From the NCBI GenBank assembly GCA_032622095.1, contig CP136064.1, forward strand, positions 130,621,605 to 130,685,604: 64,000 bases of DNA. The letters run 5' to 3'. The notes below the pieces were generated by a model, which saw nothing but the letters and a program-made list of their open reading frames with translations, made no database searches and had not been told where the DNA came from. Numbering within the stretch: position 1 is the stretch's first letter; each line of letters starts with the position of its first letter. Below, piece by piece: positions 12,275-23,067 of the stretch. The stretch comes from Siphonodentalium dalli (lineage: Eukaryota > Mollusca > Scaphopoda > Gadilida > Siphonodentaliidae). Both the position numbers and the translations under genes were made by a program.

Positions 12275-12780
12275 CTAGCCGATGAGCCCGACGTTGTCCG
12301 GGCTATTCAAAAACCAAATTTCAAGTCGATAGCTCTACCCGTTTCCGAGATCTGGTCTGCGCATGCGCGAAGCTGGCGTCGCATGGGCTCGGCGACCCGA
12401 TAAAATTCGTATCCGGGGCAAGATACATTCACATACCAAATTTCAAGTCGATAGCTCCACCCGTTTCCGAGATCTCGTCTGCGCATGCGCGAAGCTGGCG
12501 TCGCACGGGCTCGGCGACCCGATAAAATTCGTATCCGGGGCAAGATACATTCACATACCAAATTTCAAGTCGATAGCTCCACCCGTTTCCGAGATCTCGT
12601 CTGCGCATGCGCGAAGCGGGCGCCGCACGGGCTCGCTAATACGACAACGTTCACCGCCTGGTAAAACTACTCACACGTACCAAGTTTCGTCCCGATCGGT
12701 CGAGAATCGTAGATTTGTATAAATGACAGACAGACAGACAAACAAACAAACAAACAGAGGTCTTCAAAATATATATGAGA
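12275..12780 (-). mobile_element. Non-autonomous Helitron Z1
   Basis: The plus strand begins ctagccgatgagcccgacgt and ends ttcaaaatatatatgaga. On the minus strand this reads TCTCATATATATTTTGAAG at the 5' end, and a gcccg/cgggc hairpin plus 7 nt plus CTAG at the 3' end. The core has three tandem 122-bp units (anchor tgcgcatgcgcg at about 12357, 12479, 12601) and a CAGA/CAAA microsatellite at 12724-12757. Confidence 0.65.
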
Positions 12781-13368
12781 CTAGCCGATGAGCCCGACGT
12801 TGTGCGGGCTATTCAAAAACAAAATTTCAAGTAGCTCCGACGTTGTCCAGGCTATTCAAAAACCGACGAAATTTGTATCCGGGGCAAGATACATTCACAT
12901 AGCAAATTTCAAGTCGATAGCTCCACCCGTTTCCGAGATCAGGTCTGCGCATGCGCGAAGCTGGCGTCGCACGGGCTCGGCGACCCGATAAAATTCTTAT
13001 CCGGGGCAAGATACATTCACATACCAAATTTCAAGTCGATAGCTCCACCCGTTTCCGAGATCTCGTCTGCGCATGCGCGAAGCTGACGTCGCACGGGCTC
13101 GGTGACCCGATAAAATTCGTATCCGGGGCAAGATACATTCACATACCAAATTTCAAGTCGATAGCTCCACCCGTTTCCGAGATCTCGTCTGCGCATGCGC
13201 GAAGCGGGCGCCGCACGGGCTCGCCAATCCGACAACGTTCACCGCTTGGTCAAACTACACTCACGTACCAAGTTTCGTCCCGATCGGTCGAGAATCGTAG
13301 ATTTGTATTAATGACAGACAGACAGACAGACAGACAAACAAACAGAGGTCTTCAAAATATATATTAGA
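12781..13368 (-). mobile_element. Non-autonomous Helitron Z2
   Basis: Same termini as Z1, three 122-bp units (12945-13200), and a CAGA microsatellite at 13314-13345. The start carries a small internal duplication of the gacgttgtcc-ggctattcaaaa segment. Confidence 0.65.
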
Positions 13369-14034
13369 CTAGCCGATGAGCCCGACGTTGTCCGGGCGAC
13401 GTTGTCCGGGCTATTCAAAAATCAAATTTCAAGTCGATAGCTCTACCCGTTTCCGAGATCTGGTCTGCGATGAGCCCGACGTTGTCCGGGCTATTCAAAA
13501 ACCAAATTTCAAGTCGATAGCTCCACCCGTGTCCGAGATATGGTCTGCGCATGCGCGAAGCTGACGTCGCACGGGCTCGGCGACCCGATAAAATTCGTAT
13601 CTGGGGCAAGATACATTCACATACCAAATTACAAGTCGATAGCTCCACCCGTTTCAAAGATCTCGTCTGCGCATGCGCAAAGCTGGCGTCGCATGGGCTC
13701 GGCGACCCGATAAAATTCGTATCCGGGGCAAGATATATTCACATAGCAAATTTCAAGTCGATAGCTCCACCTGTTTCCGAGATCTCGTCTGCGCATGCGC
13801 GAAGCTGGCGTCGCACGGACTCGGCGACCCGATAAAATTAGTACTCGGGGTAAGATACATTCACATACCAAATTTCAAGTCGATAGCTCCACCCGTTTCC
13901 GAGATCTCGTCTGCGCATGCGCTGCACGGGCGTCGCGCGGGCTCGCCAATACGACAACGACCACCGCCTGGTCAAACTACACACACGTACCAAGTTTCGT
14001 CCCGATTGGTCGAGAATCGTAGATTTGTATTAAG

Positions 14035-14068
<34 letters not shown>

Positions 14069-14090
14069 GGTCTTCAAAATATATATGAGA
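13369..14090 (-). mobile_element. Non-autonomous Helitron Z3
   Basis: Same termini and four 122-bp units. The first about 110 bp contain a repeated gagcccgacgttgtccgggc head segment (13378-13400 and 13471-13493), suggesting slippage or recombination between element ends. CAGA microsatellite at 14036-14068. Confidence 0.6.
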
Positions 14091-15032
14091 CTAGCCGATG
14101 AGCCCGACGTTGTCCGGGCTATTCACAAAATCAAATTTCAAGTCGATAGCTATTCAAAAACCAAATTTGAAGTCGATAGCTACACCCGTTTCCGAGATCT
14201 GGTCTGCGCATGCGCGAAGCTGGCGTCGCACGGGCTCGCCGACCCGATAAAATTCGTATCCGGGGCATGATACATTCACATAGCAAATTTCAAGTCGATA
14301 GCTCCACCCGTTTCCGAGATCTCGTCTGCGCATGCGCGAAGCGGGCGCCGCACGGGCTCGGCGACCCGATAAAATTCGCATCCGGGGCAAGATACATTCA
14401 CATAGCAAATTTCAAGTCGATAGCGCCACCCGTTTCCGAGATCTCGTCTGCGCATGCGCGAAGCGGGCGCCGCACGGGCTCGCCAATACGACAACGACGA
14501 CCGCCTGGCCAAACTACACTCACGTACCAAGTTTCGTCCCGATCGGTCGAGAATCGTAGATTTGTATCAATGTCAGACAAACATACAGACAGACAGACAA
14601 ACAAACAGACAGAGGTCTTAGCTGGCGTCGCACGGACTCGGCGCCCGATAAAATTCGTATCCGGGGCAAGATACATTCACATAGCAAATTTCAAGTCGAT
14701 AGCTCCACCCGTTTCCGAGATCTCGTCTGCGCATGCGCGAAGCTGGTATCGCACGGGCTCGGCGACCCGATACAATTCGTATCCGGGGCAAGATACATTC
14801 ACATAGCAAATTTCAAGTCGATAGCTCCACCCGTTTCCGAGATCTCGTCTGCGCATGCGCGAAGCGGGCGCCGCACGGGCTCGCCAATACGACAACGTTC
14901 ACCGCCTGGTCAAACTACACACACGTACCAAGTTTCGTCCCGATCGGTCGAGAATCGTAGATTTGTATTAATGACAGACAGACAGACAGACAAACAAACA
15001 TACAGACAGAGGTCTTCAAAATATATATGAGA
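14091..15032 (-). mobile_element. Non-autonomous Helitron Z4, fused from two copies
   Basis: The CTAG head is at 14091 and the tail at 15032. In the middle, at about 14615-14622, the sequence passes from the microsatellite and gaggtctt straight into the inside of a 122-bp unit (agctggcgtcgc), without the usual AT-rich tail or CTAG head. This is a deletion or unequal-exchange junction between two neighbouring elements. Confidence 0.6.
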
Positions 15033-15604
15033 CTAGCCGATGAGCCCGACGTTGTCCGGGTTATTCAAAAACCAAATTTCAAGTCGATAGCTACACCCGT
15101 TTCCGAGATCTGGTCTGCGCATGCGCGAAGCTGGCGTCGCACGCGCTCGGCGACCAGATAAAATTCGTACCCGGGGCAAGATACATTCACATACCAAATT
15201 TCAAGTCGATAGCTCAACCCGTTTCCGAGATCTCGTCTGCGCATGCGCGAAGCTGGCGTCGCACGGGCTCGGCGACCCGATAAAATTCGTATCCGGGGCA
15301 AGGTACATTCACATAGCAAATTTAAAGTCGATAGCTCCACCCGTTTCCGAGATCTGGTCTGCGCATGCGCGAAGCTGGTGTCGCACGGGCTCGGCGACCC
15401 GATACAATTCGTATCCGGGGCAAGGTACATTCACATACCAAATTTCAAGTCGATAGCTCCACCCGTTTCCGAGATCTCGTCTGCGCATGCGCGAAGCGGG
15501 CGCCGCACGGGCTCGCCAATACGACAACGTTCACCGCCTGGTCAAACTACACTCACGTACCAAGTTTCGTCCCGATCGGTCGAGAATCGTAGATTTGTAT
15601 TAAT

Positions 15605-15636
<32 letters not shown>

Positions 15637-15664
15637 AACAGAGGTCTTCAAAATATATATGAGA
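15033..15664 (-). mobile_element. Non-autonomous Helitron Z5
   Basis: Complete copy with four 122-bp units and a CAGA microsatellite at 15606-15640, bounded by CTAG at 15033 and the next CTAG at 15665. Confidence 0.65.
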
Positions 15665-16270
15665 CTAGCCGATGAGCCCGACGTTGTCCAGGCTATTCAA
15701 AAACCGACGAAATTCGTATCCGGGGCAAGATACATTCACATAGCAAATTTCAAGTCGATAGCTCCACCCGTTTCCGAGATCTGGTCTGCGCATGCGCGAA
15801 GCTGGCGTCGCACGGGCTCGGCGACCCGATAAAATTCTTATCCGGGGCAAGATACATTCACAAATTTCAAGTCGATAGCTCCACCCGTTTCCGAGATCTC
15901 GTCTGCGCATGCGCGCAGCTGACGTCGCACGGGCTCGGTGACCCGATAAAATTCTTGTCCGGGACAAGATACATTCACATACCAAATTTCAAGTCGATAG
16001 CTCCACCCGTTTCCGAGATCTCGTCTGCGCATGCACGAAGCTGACGTCGCACGGGCTCGGTGACCCGATAAAATTCGTATCCGGGGCAAGATACATTCAC
16101 ATACCAAATTTCAAGTAGATAGCTCCACCCGTTTCCGAGATCTCGTCTGCGCATGCGCGAAGCGGGCGCCGCACGGGCTCGCCAATACGACAACGTTCAC
16201 CGCCTGGTCAAACTACACTCACGTACCAAGTTTCGTCCCGATCGGTCGAGAATCGTAGATTTGTATTAAT

Positions 16271-16302
<32 letters not shown>

Positions 16303-16338
16303 AACAAACAAACAGAGGTCTTCAAAATATATATGAGA
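15665..16338 (-). mobile_element. Non-autonomous Helitron Z6, outer end of the array
   Basis: Four 122-bp units. One (about 16027) has a damaged anchor (gcgcatgcacg), and one lacks cataccaa near 15860. The outer end reads, on the minus strand, ...ccagttA then TCTCATATATATTTTG, so the array is preceded by A here and followed by T at 9924. This is the A|T insertion pattern of Helitrons without duplication. Confidence 0.65.
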
Positions 16339-16780
16339 TAACTGGAAAGTAAAAATTCAAGCATGATTTTACGGGGTCCGTTAGGCCCGTTCCAAACGAC
16401 GGATTTTTGTCGACTCGAATATAATTGTATTAAATCCGTCGGTGATGCGACTGCGGTCAATTTTGTTTCAGACGGACGCATCTTCATCGCGTCGAATCTA
16501 ATGCATCGGTCGATTTATTTAAAGGTGCACCACCGGTTACCGTCACAAAATGGTCATCCGTAGATATGGAGGCCTATATATACCGGTATATTATACATAT
16601 ATACCAATATACAGTACAAATTATGTATATGCGCGATGGTAGCGCGAATATATGTACACGTGTATATATATAGTACATATATAGTTATATAATATACTAT
16701 ATAATAGGCGCTACAAATAAATGTTATATCGTGCAACCAATTGCCATATATGTGAATACCATGCATGTAAATACAGGTAT
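16339..16780. other. Unassigned interval with TA-rich tract
   Basis: 16339-16560 is unique-looking, with a pair of ggatttt/aaatccg inverted bits around 16400-16440. 16560-16780 is rich in tatata and taccggtata palindromic motifs. No gene recognised. Confidence 0.4.
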
Positions 16781-17248
16781 ACAGAAGTTATTATAAATCA
16801 GAGACTACTACCCCTACCCCTTATAATAAGGAATACCGGAATATATTAATTATTATAAATCATAGGCTATACCACCTATATCCTTTATAATATGGAGTGC
16901 GGTATCTTTGAATTAATATCATAGGTTACCATCCCTATACCCCCCATAATAAGTAATACAGGTTTATATGAATTATTATAAATCTGAGCCTATATACCAC
17001 CTCTATACCCCTTATAATATGGAATACCGGTATATATAAATTATTATAAATCATAGGCTACCACGGTAGAGTGCATTCTGCATGTTCCTTATAATAAGTA
17101 ATACCGGAATATATGAATTATTATAAATAAGAGGTTACCACCCCTATACCCCTCATAATAAGTAATGCCGGTTTAAATAAATTATTATAACTCAGTGGTA
17201 CCACCACTACCCCTAGCTTATAATAAGTAATACCGGTATATATATTAA
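16781..17248 (+). repeat. Minisatellite, about 76-bp unit (first part)
   Basis: Six to seven degenerate units of the type aattattataaatcatagg + ctaccacccctataccc + cttataataagtaataccgg. The array stops at the Helitron boundary at 17249 and resumes after the Helitron pair at 19013. Confidence 0.7.
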
Positions 17249-17865
17249 CTAGAAGGTGACCCGACTTCGTCCGGGCTTTGACCTTGAATTGTCCATTTTG
17301 AAGGTCAAGGTCAAGTGGGGTAACGATTTGACCAGTCCAAAACACTGCCCGGACAAAAGTACCCGACAAACGTGCCCGTCGAAATCCATCCGGTTTTACC
17401 CGATTTGACCTTGAATTGATCATTTTGAAGGTCAAGGTCTGGTCGGGGTCACGATTGGACCCGTCCAAAACAATCGGTGAACAAAAGTAACCCAACGTAT
17501 CAAATTTCGTCGAAATCCCATCAAAATTGGCGATTTGACCTTGAAGTTACCCGATTTCAAGGTCAAGGTCACGTCGCACGGGCAAATGAATATGCTTATG
17601 AGACTCGCCATAAGAAAGTACCCCCACATACCAAGTTTCATCGAAATCCCGTGATATTCGGGCGTTTGACCTTGAAATGACCCGATTTCAAGGTCAAGGT
17701 GACGTCGCACGGACAAATTAATATGCCTATGTTCGTCCCCGGCCGAAAATACCCCCACATACCAAGTTTCATCGAAATCGGTTGGGACGTTTTCGAGTTC
17801 ATCGCGAACACACAGACACACACACACACAGACAGACACACAGATCTTCCAAAATATATAATAGA
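17249..17865 (-). mobile_element. Non-autonomous Helitron Y4
   Basis: Near-identical to Y2 (10725-11349), differing mainly in microsatellite length. Hairpin plus CTAG at 17249-17252 (minus 3' end), with a minus 5' end TCTATTATATATTTTGG at 17865. It contains the same inverted tgaccttga/tcaaggtca motifs. Confidence 0.65.
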
Positions 17866-19012
17866 CTAGCAGGTTAGCCCGCCACCGGCGGCTTGTCCGT
17901 AACATGACATTTATATATATATATTTTAAATTTTTAGCTCCACGCGTTTCAATAAGAAAAAATTGTACCCGGTAGCTCCACCAGTTTCCGAGATCTGGTC
18001 TGCGCATGAAAATTTGTAGCCGACGCAAGATACATTCACATGCCAAATTTCAAGTCGATAGCTCCACCCGTTTCCGAGATCTCGTCTGCGCATGCGCTGC
18101 ACGGGCGTCGCACGGGCTCGGCGACCCGATAAAATTTGTACCCGGCGCAAGATACATTCACATAGCAAATTTCAAGTCGATAGCTCCACCCGTTTCCGAT
18201 ATCTCGTCTGCGCATGCGCTGCACGGGCGTCGCACGGGCTCCTCATCGTCGCAAAGAGCGGACAGTCAATTAACCCCGTTGTGAACCTCAATCACCAACG
18301 CGACGTAAACATGTGTTGCGTTCTAAAAATAGGAAAGCACTTTCTCTCTGCATAATTCTGCAGATGCTAATAACGTTGCTCCCCGTAGGTAGCAATATCG
18401 TTGTTGTTGATATTTACGGCTTGGGGGCTATTTTCTTATTTAGCAAGTTTGAGCTCAATCGGTTAGAGTCTATAAAGGACACACTCATATATATGACACT
18501 TCCCGTAGGTAGCAAGTTTGAGCTCAATCGGCATTCCCTGGAATTTCCCGTAGATTGTCAGATTCAAGTAGCTTTATAACGGTATATCTGGGGAGAAATC
18601 TGATGCTATATTCGTGATTATCTGGGATGATTTCGGTATATACCAAAGGTATATACTGTAAAATCAAAGCGGGCCATCCGTGCTCGCAGGGAATAAATTT
18701 CGAGCGATAACGTTTGCGTTCCCGTATAACTCTGCAGATGCGAATAACGTTGAATGTGAAACAGACGCTCTTTATAGAGATGCGTCAAAAACAAACGCTC
18801 ATTAAATAATCACTTGATTAACCCCCGCCGTGCCTTTGCGGTGATTTGAGATTGGAGAACGGGTGCTCTGAGCTTCTCTAAACCGCTACCACGGTCGTGT
18901 CGGTGGGATTTGACACTTACATAGGACGTTTGAGCTCAATCAGTACACGCGTTTTGGATTCTATGAAGTACACACACACATATATACGAAGTCTCAAAAT
19001 ATATAGTATAGA
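17866..19012 (-). mobile_element. Non-autonomous Helitron X5, mosaic with a Z-type core
   Basis: Plus-strand ctagcaggttagcccgccac is the inverse of the X 3' end. The minus 5' end is TCTATACTATATATTTTGAG at 19012, identical to X2. The first 400 bp hold two 122-bp Z-type units (anchors at about 18087 and 18209) and a fragment. The rest (about 18300-19000) is inverted family X sequence (gagctcaatcgg, tatataccaaaggtatatac). This copy therefore joins Z core units and X flanks inside X termini. Confidence 0.6.
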
Positions 19013-19185
19013 TAGATTAAAGATTAATTATAGATTATTATACACCAGAGACTACCACCCCTATCCCTTACAATAAGGAATATCGGTCAATATGACTTAT
19101 TATAAATCAGTTTCTACAACCCCTACCCCTTATACCGGTATATATGAATTATTATAAATCATTGATACTATATCCATTATAAGAT
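19013..19185 (+). repeat. Minisatellite, about 76-bp unit (second part)
   Basis: It continues the unit interrupted at 17248 (gagactaccacccctatccc, ttataaatcagt, taccggtatatatgaattat). Together with the first part it brackets the Y4-X5 insertion. Confidence 0.65.
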
Positions 19186-19744
19186 GTGAGTCAGTGACAT
19201 GCCATGTTCATTGAGAAATCAAACTACCAAAATAATTAACTGCATGGTCCGTATCAGACAGGGTCCGTAAGAGCCAGGGTCCGCGTATCAGCCGCATACC
19301 ATTCAAACTTCCTGCTGAATTGAGGGTAAAAACATATATATCCAGGGGTCCTATATATACCTCAATGAAAGTGATCTAGTCTATATAGGCAATTATGGAC
19401 ATATATATAGGTATTGCATCGAGAGGAAAATTATAAGACCTATATACATTGTTCGTTAACATAAACACTTGACTTTCGGGATCCGTATTGGGCCTATTGG
19501 CCTATGTTGGATTTGTGAGATAGGTGGACTTTTTTTTATCACCACTTGGTTTGATTGAGGTATCTGATGATAAAATCGGTCATTTTTGCAATAAAGGTGA
19601 CATATTTGACAGAGATATTTCACACGTTTCGAGAAGAGATGTCAGAGATATTCGTTCAATTTCGATACTTGAGAATGGGGCGATACCAGAGTAAAATGTA
19701 ATACATGTAACCATTGAATCTCGGAATGGCAGTCATGACGTCAT
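19186..19744. other. Unassigned interval before the right arm
   Basis: No gene or recognised repeat, apart from short repeats of the cagggtccg type near 19258-19285. It ends where gggcccgatcctatcatgcg marks the start of the right satellite arm. Confidence 0.4.
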
Positions 19745-22700
19745 GTATATGGGCCCGATCCTATCATGCGTATATATGTGATACCCCCCCCCCCCCCCCC
19801 GGAATTAAAATTCCTCAAAAATGAGCATCGAAGTATATATCGAATACTATACTTTTCATACTATAGGAGTGCTATATATACGACCCACTAAATCCATTCA
19901 CGTTAAAACAATTTATGTACAAAAAAAATCGAATGTTAAAATTGCTCAAAAATGAGCATCGAAGTATCCAATACTCATTTTGCTATATATACGACCCACT
20001 AAATCCATTCACTTGAAAAATGAGCATCGAAGTATCGAATACTCTAATTTTGATAGGGGTGCTATATATACGACACACTTAATCCATTCACGTTGAAAAA
20101 ACTTATGTACAATACAAGAAATGTTGAACGAATGTTGAATGTTGAATGTTGTGCCAACTTCACACGAATGTTGAACGAATGTTGAATGTTCTTTCTGTTC
20201 AACATTCGCCAGCGAAAACCACACATGCTAGGCGTGGGCCCTATGGAGAATTAAAGTACCATCAGGGTAAATCCCTGCATATATGGGCCCGATCCGATCA
20301 TGCGTATATGATGTGCCCACTCTCTCCCCCGGAATTGAAATTGCTCAAAAATGAGCGTCGAAGTATCCAATACTCATTTTGATAGGAGTGCTATATATAC
20401 GACCCACTCAATCGATTCACGTTAAAAAACAAATGTACAAGAAAATTCGAATGTTGAACGAATGTTGAATGTTGAATGTTGTGCCAACTTCACGCGAATG
20501 TTGAACGAATGTTGCATGTTCTTTCTGTTCAACATTCGCCAGCGAAAACCACACATGCTATGCGTTGGCCCTATGGAGAATTAAAGTACAATCGGGGTAT
20601 AATGCCTGCATATATGGGCCCGATCCGATCATGCGTATATGATGTGCCCCCTCTCTCCCCCGGAATTGAAATTGCTCAAAAATGAGCGTGATTTGAAATT
20701 GCTCAAAAATGAGCGTCGAGGTATCCAATAATCATTTTTATAAGAGTGCTATGTATACGACCCACTAAATCCATTCACATTAAAACAATTTATGTACAAG
20801 AAAAATCGAATGTTAAAATTGCTCAAAAATGAGCATCGAATACTCTAATTTTGATAGGGGTGCTATATATACCACCCACTAAATCCATTCACGTTCAAAA
20901 ACAAATGTACAAGATAATTTGAATGTTGAACGAATGTTGAATGTTGAATGTTGTGCCAACTTCACGCGAATGTTGAACGAATGTTGCATGTTCTTTCTGT
21001 TCAACATTCGCCAGCGAAAACCACACATGCTAGGCGTGGGCCCTATGGAGAATTAAAGTACCATCAGGGTATAATACCTGCATATATGGGCCCGATCAGA
21101 TCATGCGTATATGATGTGCCCCCTCTCTCTCCCGGAATTGAAATTGCTCAAAAATGAGGGTGATTTGAAATTGCTCAAAAATGAGCGTCGAGGTATCCAA
21201 TAATCATTTTGATAAGAGTGCTATGTATACGACCCACTAAATCCATTGACATTAAAACAATTTATGTACAAGAAAAATCGAATGTTAAAATTGCTCAAAA
21301 AGGAGGATCGAAGTATCGAATACTCTAATTTTGATAGGGGTTCTATATATACGACCCACTCAATCCATTCACGTTCAAAAACAAATGTACAAGAAAATTC
21401 GAATGTTGAACGAATGTTGAATGTTGAATGTTGTGCCAACTTCACGCGAATGTTGAACGAATGTTGCATGTTCTTTCTGTTCAACATTCGCCAGCGAAAA
21501 CCACACATGCTAGGCGTGGGCCCTATGGAGAATTAAAGTACCATCGGGGTATAATGCCTGCATATATGGGCCCGATCCGATCATGCGTATATGATGTGCC
21601 CCCTCTCTCCCCCGGAATTGAAATTGCTCAAAAATGAGCGTGATTTGAAATTGCTCAAAAATGAGCGTCGAGGTATCCATGCAATAATCATTTTGATAAG
21701 AGTGCTATGTATACGACCCACTAAATCCATTCACATTAAAACAATTTATGTACAAGAAAAATCTAATGTTAAAATTGCTCAAAAATGAGCATCGAAGTAT
21801 CGAATACTCTAATTTTGATAGGGGTGCTATATATACGACCCACTCAATCCATTCACGTTCAAAAACAAATGTACAAGAAAATTCGAATGTTGAACGAATG
21901 TCGAATGTTGAATGTTGTGCCAACTTCACGCGAATGTTGAACGAATGTTGCTTGTTCTTTCTGTTCAACATTCGCCAGCGAAAACCACACATGCTAGGCG
22001 TGGGCCCTATGGAGAATTAAAGTACCATCAGGGTATAATACCTGCATATATTGGCCCGATCCGATCATGCGTATATGGTGTGCCCCCTCTCTCCCCCCGG
22101 AATTGAAATTGCTCAAAAATGAGCGTGATTTGAAATTGCTCAAAAATGAGCGTCGAGGTATCCAATACTCATTTTGATCGGAGTGCTATGTATACGACCC
22201 ACTAAATCCATTGACATTAAAACAATTTATGTACAAGAAAAATCGAATGTTAAAATTGCTCAAAAATGAGCATCGAAGTATCGAATGCTCTAATTTTGAT
22301 AGGGGTTCTATATGTACGACCCACTCAATCCATTCACGTTCAAAAACAAATGTACAAGAAAATTCGAATGTTGAACGAATGTTGAATGTTGAATGTTGTG
22401 CCAACTTCACGCGAATGTTGAACCAATTGTTGCATGTTCTTTCTGTTCAACATTCGCCAGCGAAAACCACACATGCTAGGCGTGGGCCCTATGGAGAATT
22501 AAAGTACAATCGGGGTATAATGCCTGCATATATGGGCCCGATCCGATCATGCGTATATGATGTGCCCCCTCTCTCCCCAGGAATTGAAATTGCTCAAAAA
22601 TGAGCGTGATTTGAAATTGCTCAAAAATGAGCGTCGATGTATCCAATAATCATTTTGATAAGAGTGCTATGTATACGACCCACTAAATCCATTCACATTA

Positions 22701-23059
22701 AAACAATTTATGTACAAGAAAAATCGAATGTTAAAATTGCTCAAAAATGAGCATCGAAGTATCGAATACTCTAATTTTGATAGGGGTTCTATATATACGA
22801 CCCACTCAATCCATTCACGTTCAAAAACAAATGTACAAGACAATTCGAATGTTGAACGAATGTTGAATGTTGAATGTTGTGCCAACTTCACGCGAATGTT
22901 GAACGAATGTTGCATGTTCTTTCGGTTCAACATTCGCCAGCGAAAACCACACATGCTAGGCGTGGGCCCTATGGAGAATTAAAGTACCATCAGGGTATAA
23001 TGCCACGCGAATGTTGAACGAATGTTGAATATTGAATGTTGTGCTAACTTCACGGACCC
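19745..23059 (-). repeat. Right arm: satellite array, inverted relative to the left arm
   Basis: Anchor ccacacatgctaggcgtgg (inverse of the left-arm anchor) recurs at 20219, 20549, 21021, 21501, 21985, 22467 and 22947: periods 330 (a short unit), 472, 480, 484, 482 and 480. The innermost unit is the most diverged and carries a long C-run at 19785-19800. The outermost unit is cut: after ggtataatgcc at 23003 it jumps to the terminal cacgcgaatgttg block. Confidence 0.85.
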
Positions 23060-23067
23060 TGTAATAT
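23060..23067. repeat. 8-bp target site duplication, right copy (TGTAATAT)
   Basis: Exact copy of 4413-4420, directly after GGACCC at 23054-23059. Confidence 0.8.

Larger units (their letters stand above)
12357..16160. repeat. 122-bp core repeat of the Z Helitrons
   Basis: Units follow each other at exactly 122 bp in most places (for example anchors 12357, 12479, 12601). The consensus contains ccacccgtttccgagatctc, then ctgcgcatgcgcgaagc, then gggctcggcgacccgata, then catacattcacata-type sequence. About two dozen copies occur here, with stray copies at about 18004-18240. The last unit in each element switches to a different 3' half (gggctcgccaatacgacaac) that leads into the microsatellite. 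Confidence 0.8.
4421..23059. mobile_element. 18.6-kb foldback-type transposon with satellite-built inverted arms
   Basis: The first 56 bp (from GGGTCCGCGAAGTTAGCAC) equal the reverse complement of the last 56 bp (23004-23059) with 2 mismatches, and both ends abut an exact 8-bp duplication. Inside the ends, each arm is an array of the same 473-484 bp unit in opposite orientation (left 4421-7544, right about 19745-23059), leaving a roughly 12.2-kb middle. Long inverted arms made of tandem repeats around a variable centre are the defining layout of foldback elements (FB of Drosophila, TU of sea urchin). No transposase frame is visible; the middle is filled by other repeats. The superfamily is unknown: an 8-bp duplication fits hAT or P. 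It could have moved as one unit, or the centre could have grown by later insertions. Confidence 0.7.

Noticed and set aside
12307-16107. Arg-rich open frames over the 122-bp repeats, up to 198 codons (for example 14210-14806)
   Set aside because: The unit is 122 bp, not a multiple of three, so the frame shifts at each unit; openness comes from GC-rich repeat text on both strands.
9925-16338. Possible CRISPR-like array because of regular repeats
   Set aside because: Units are 122 bp or whole elements without unique spacers of constant length; the setting is eukaryotic.
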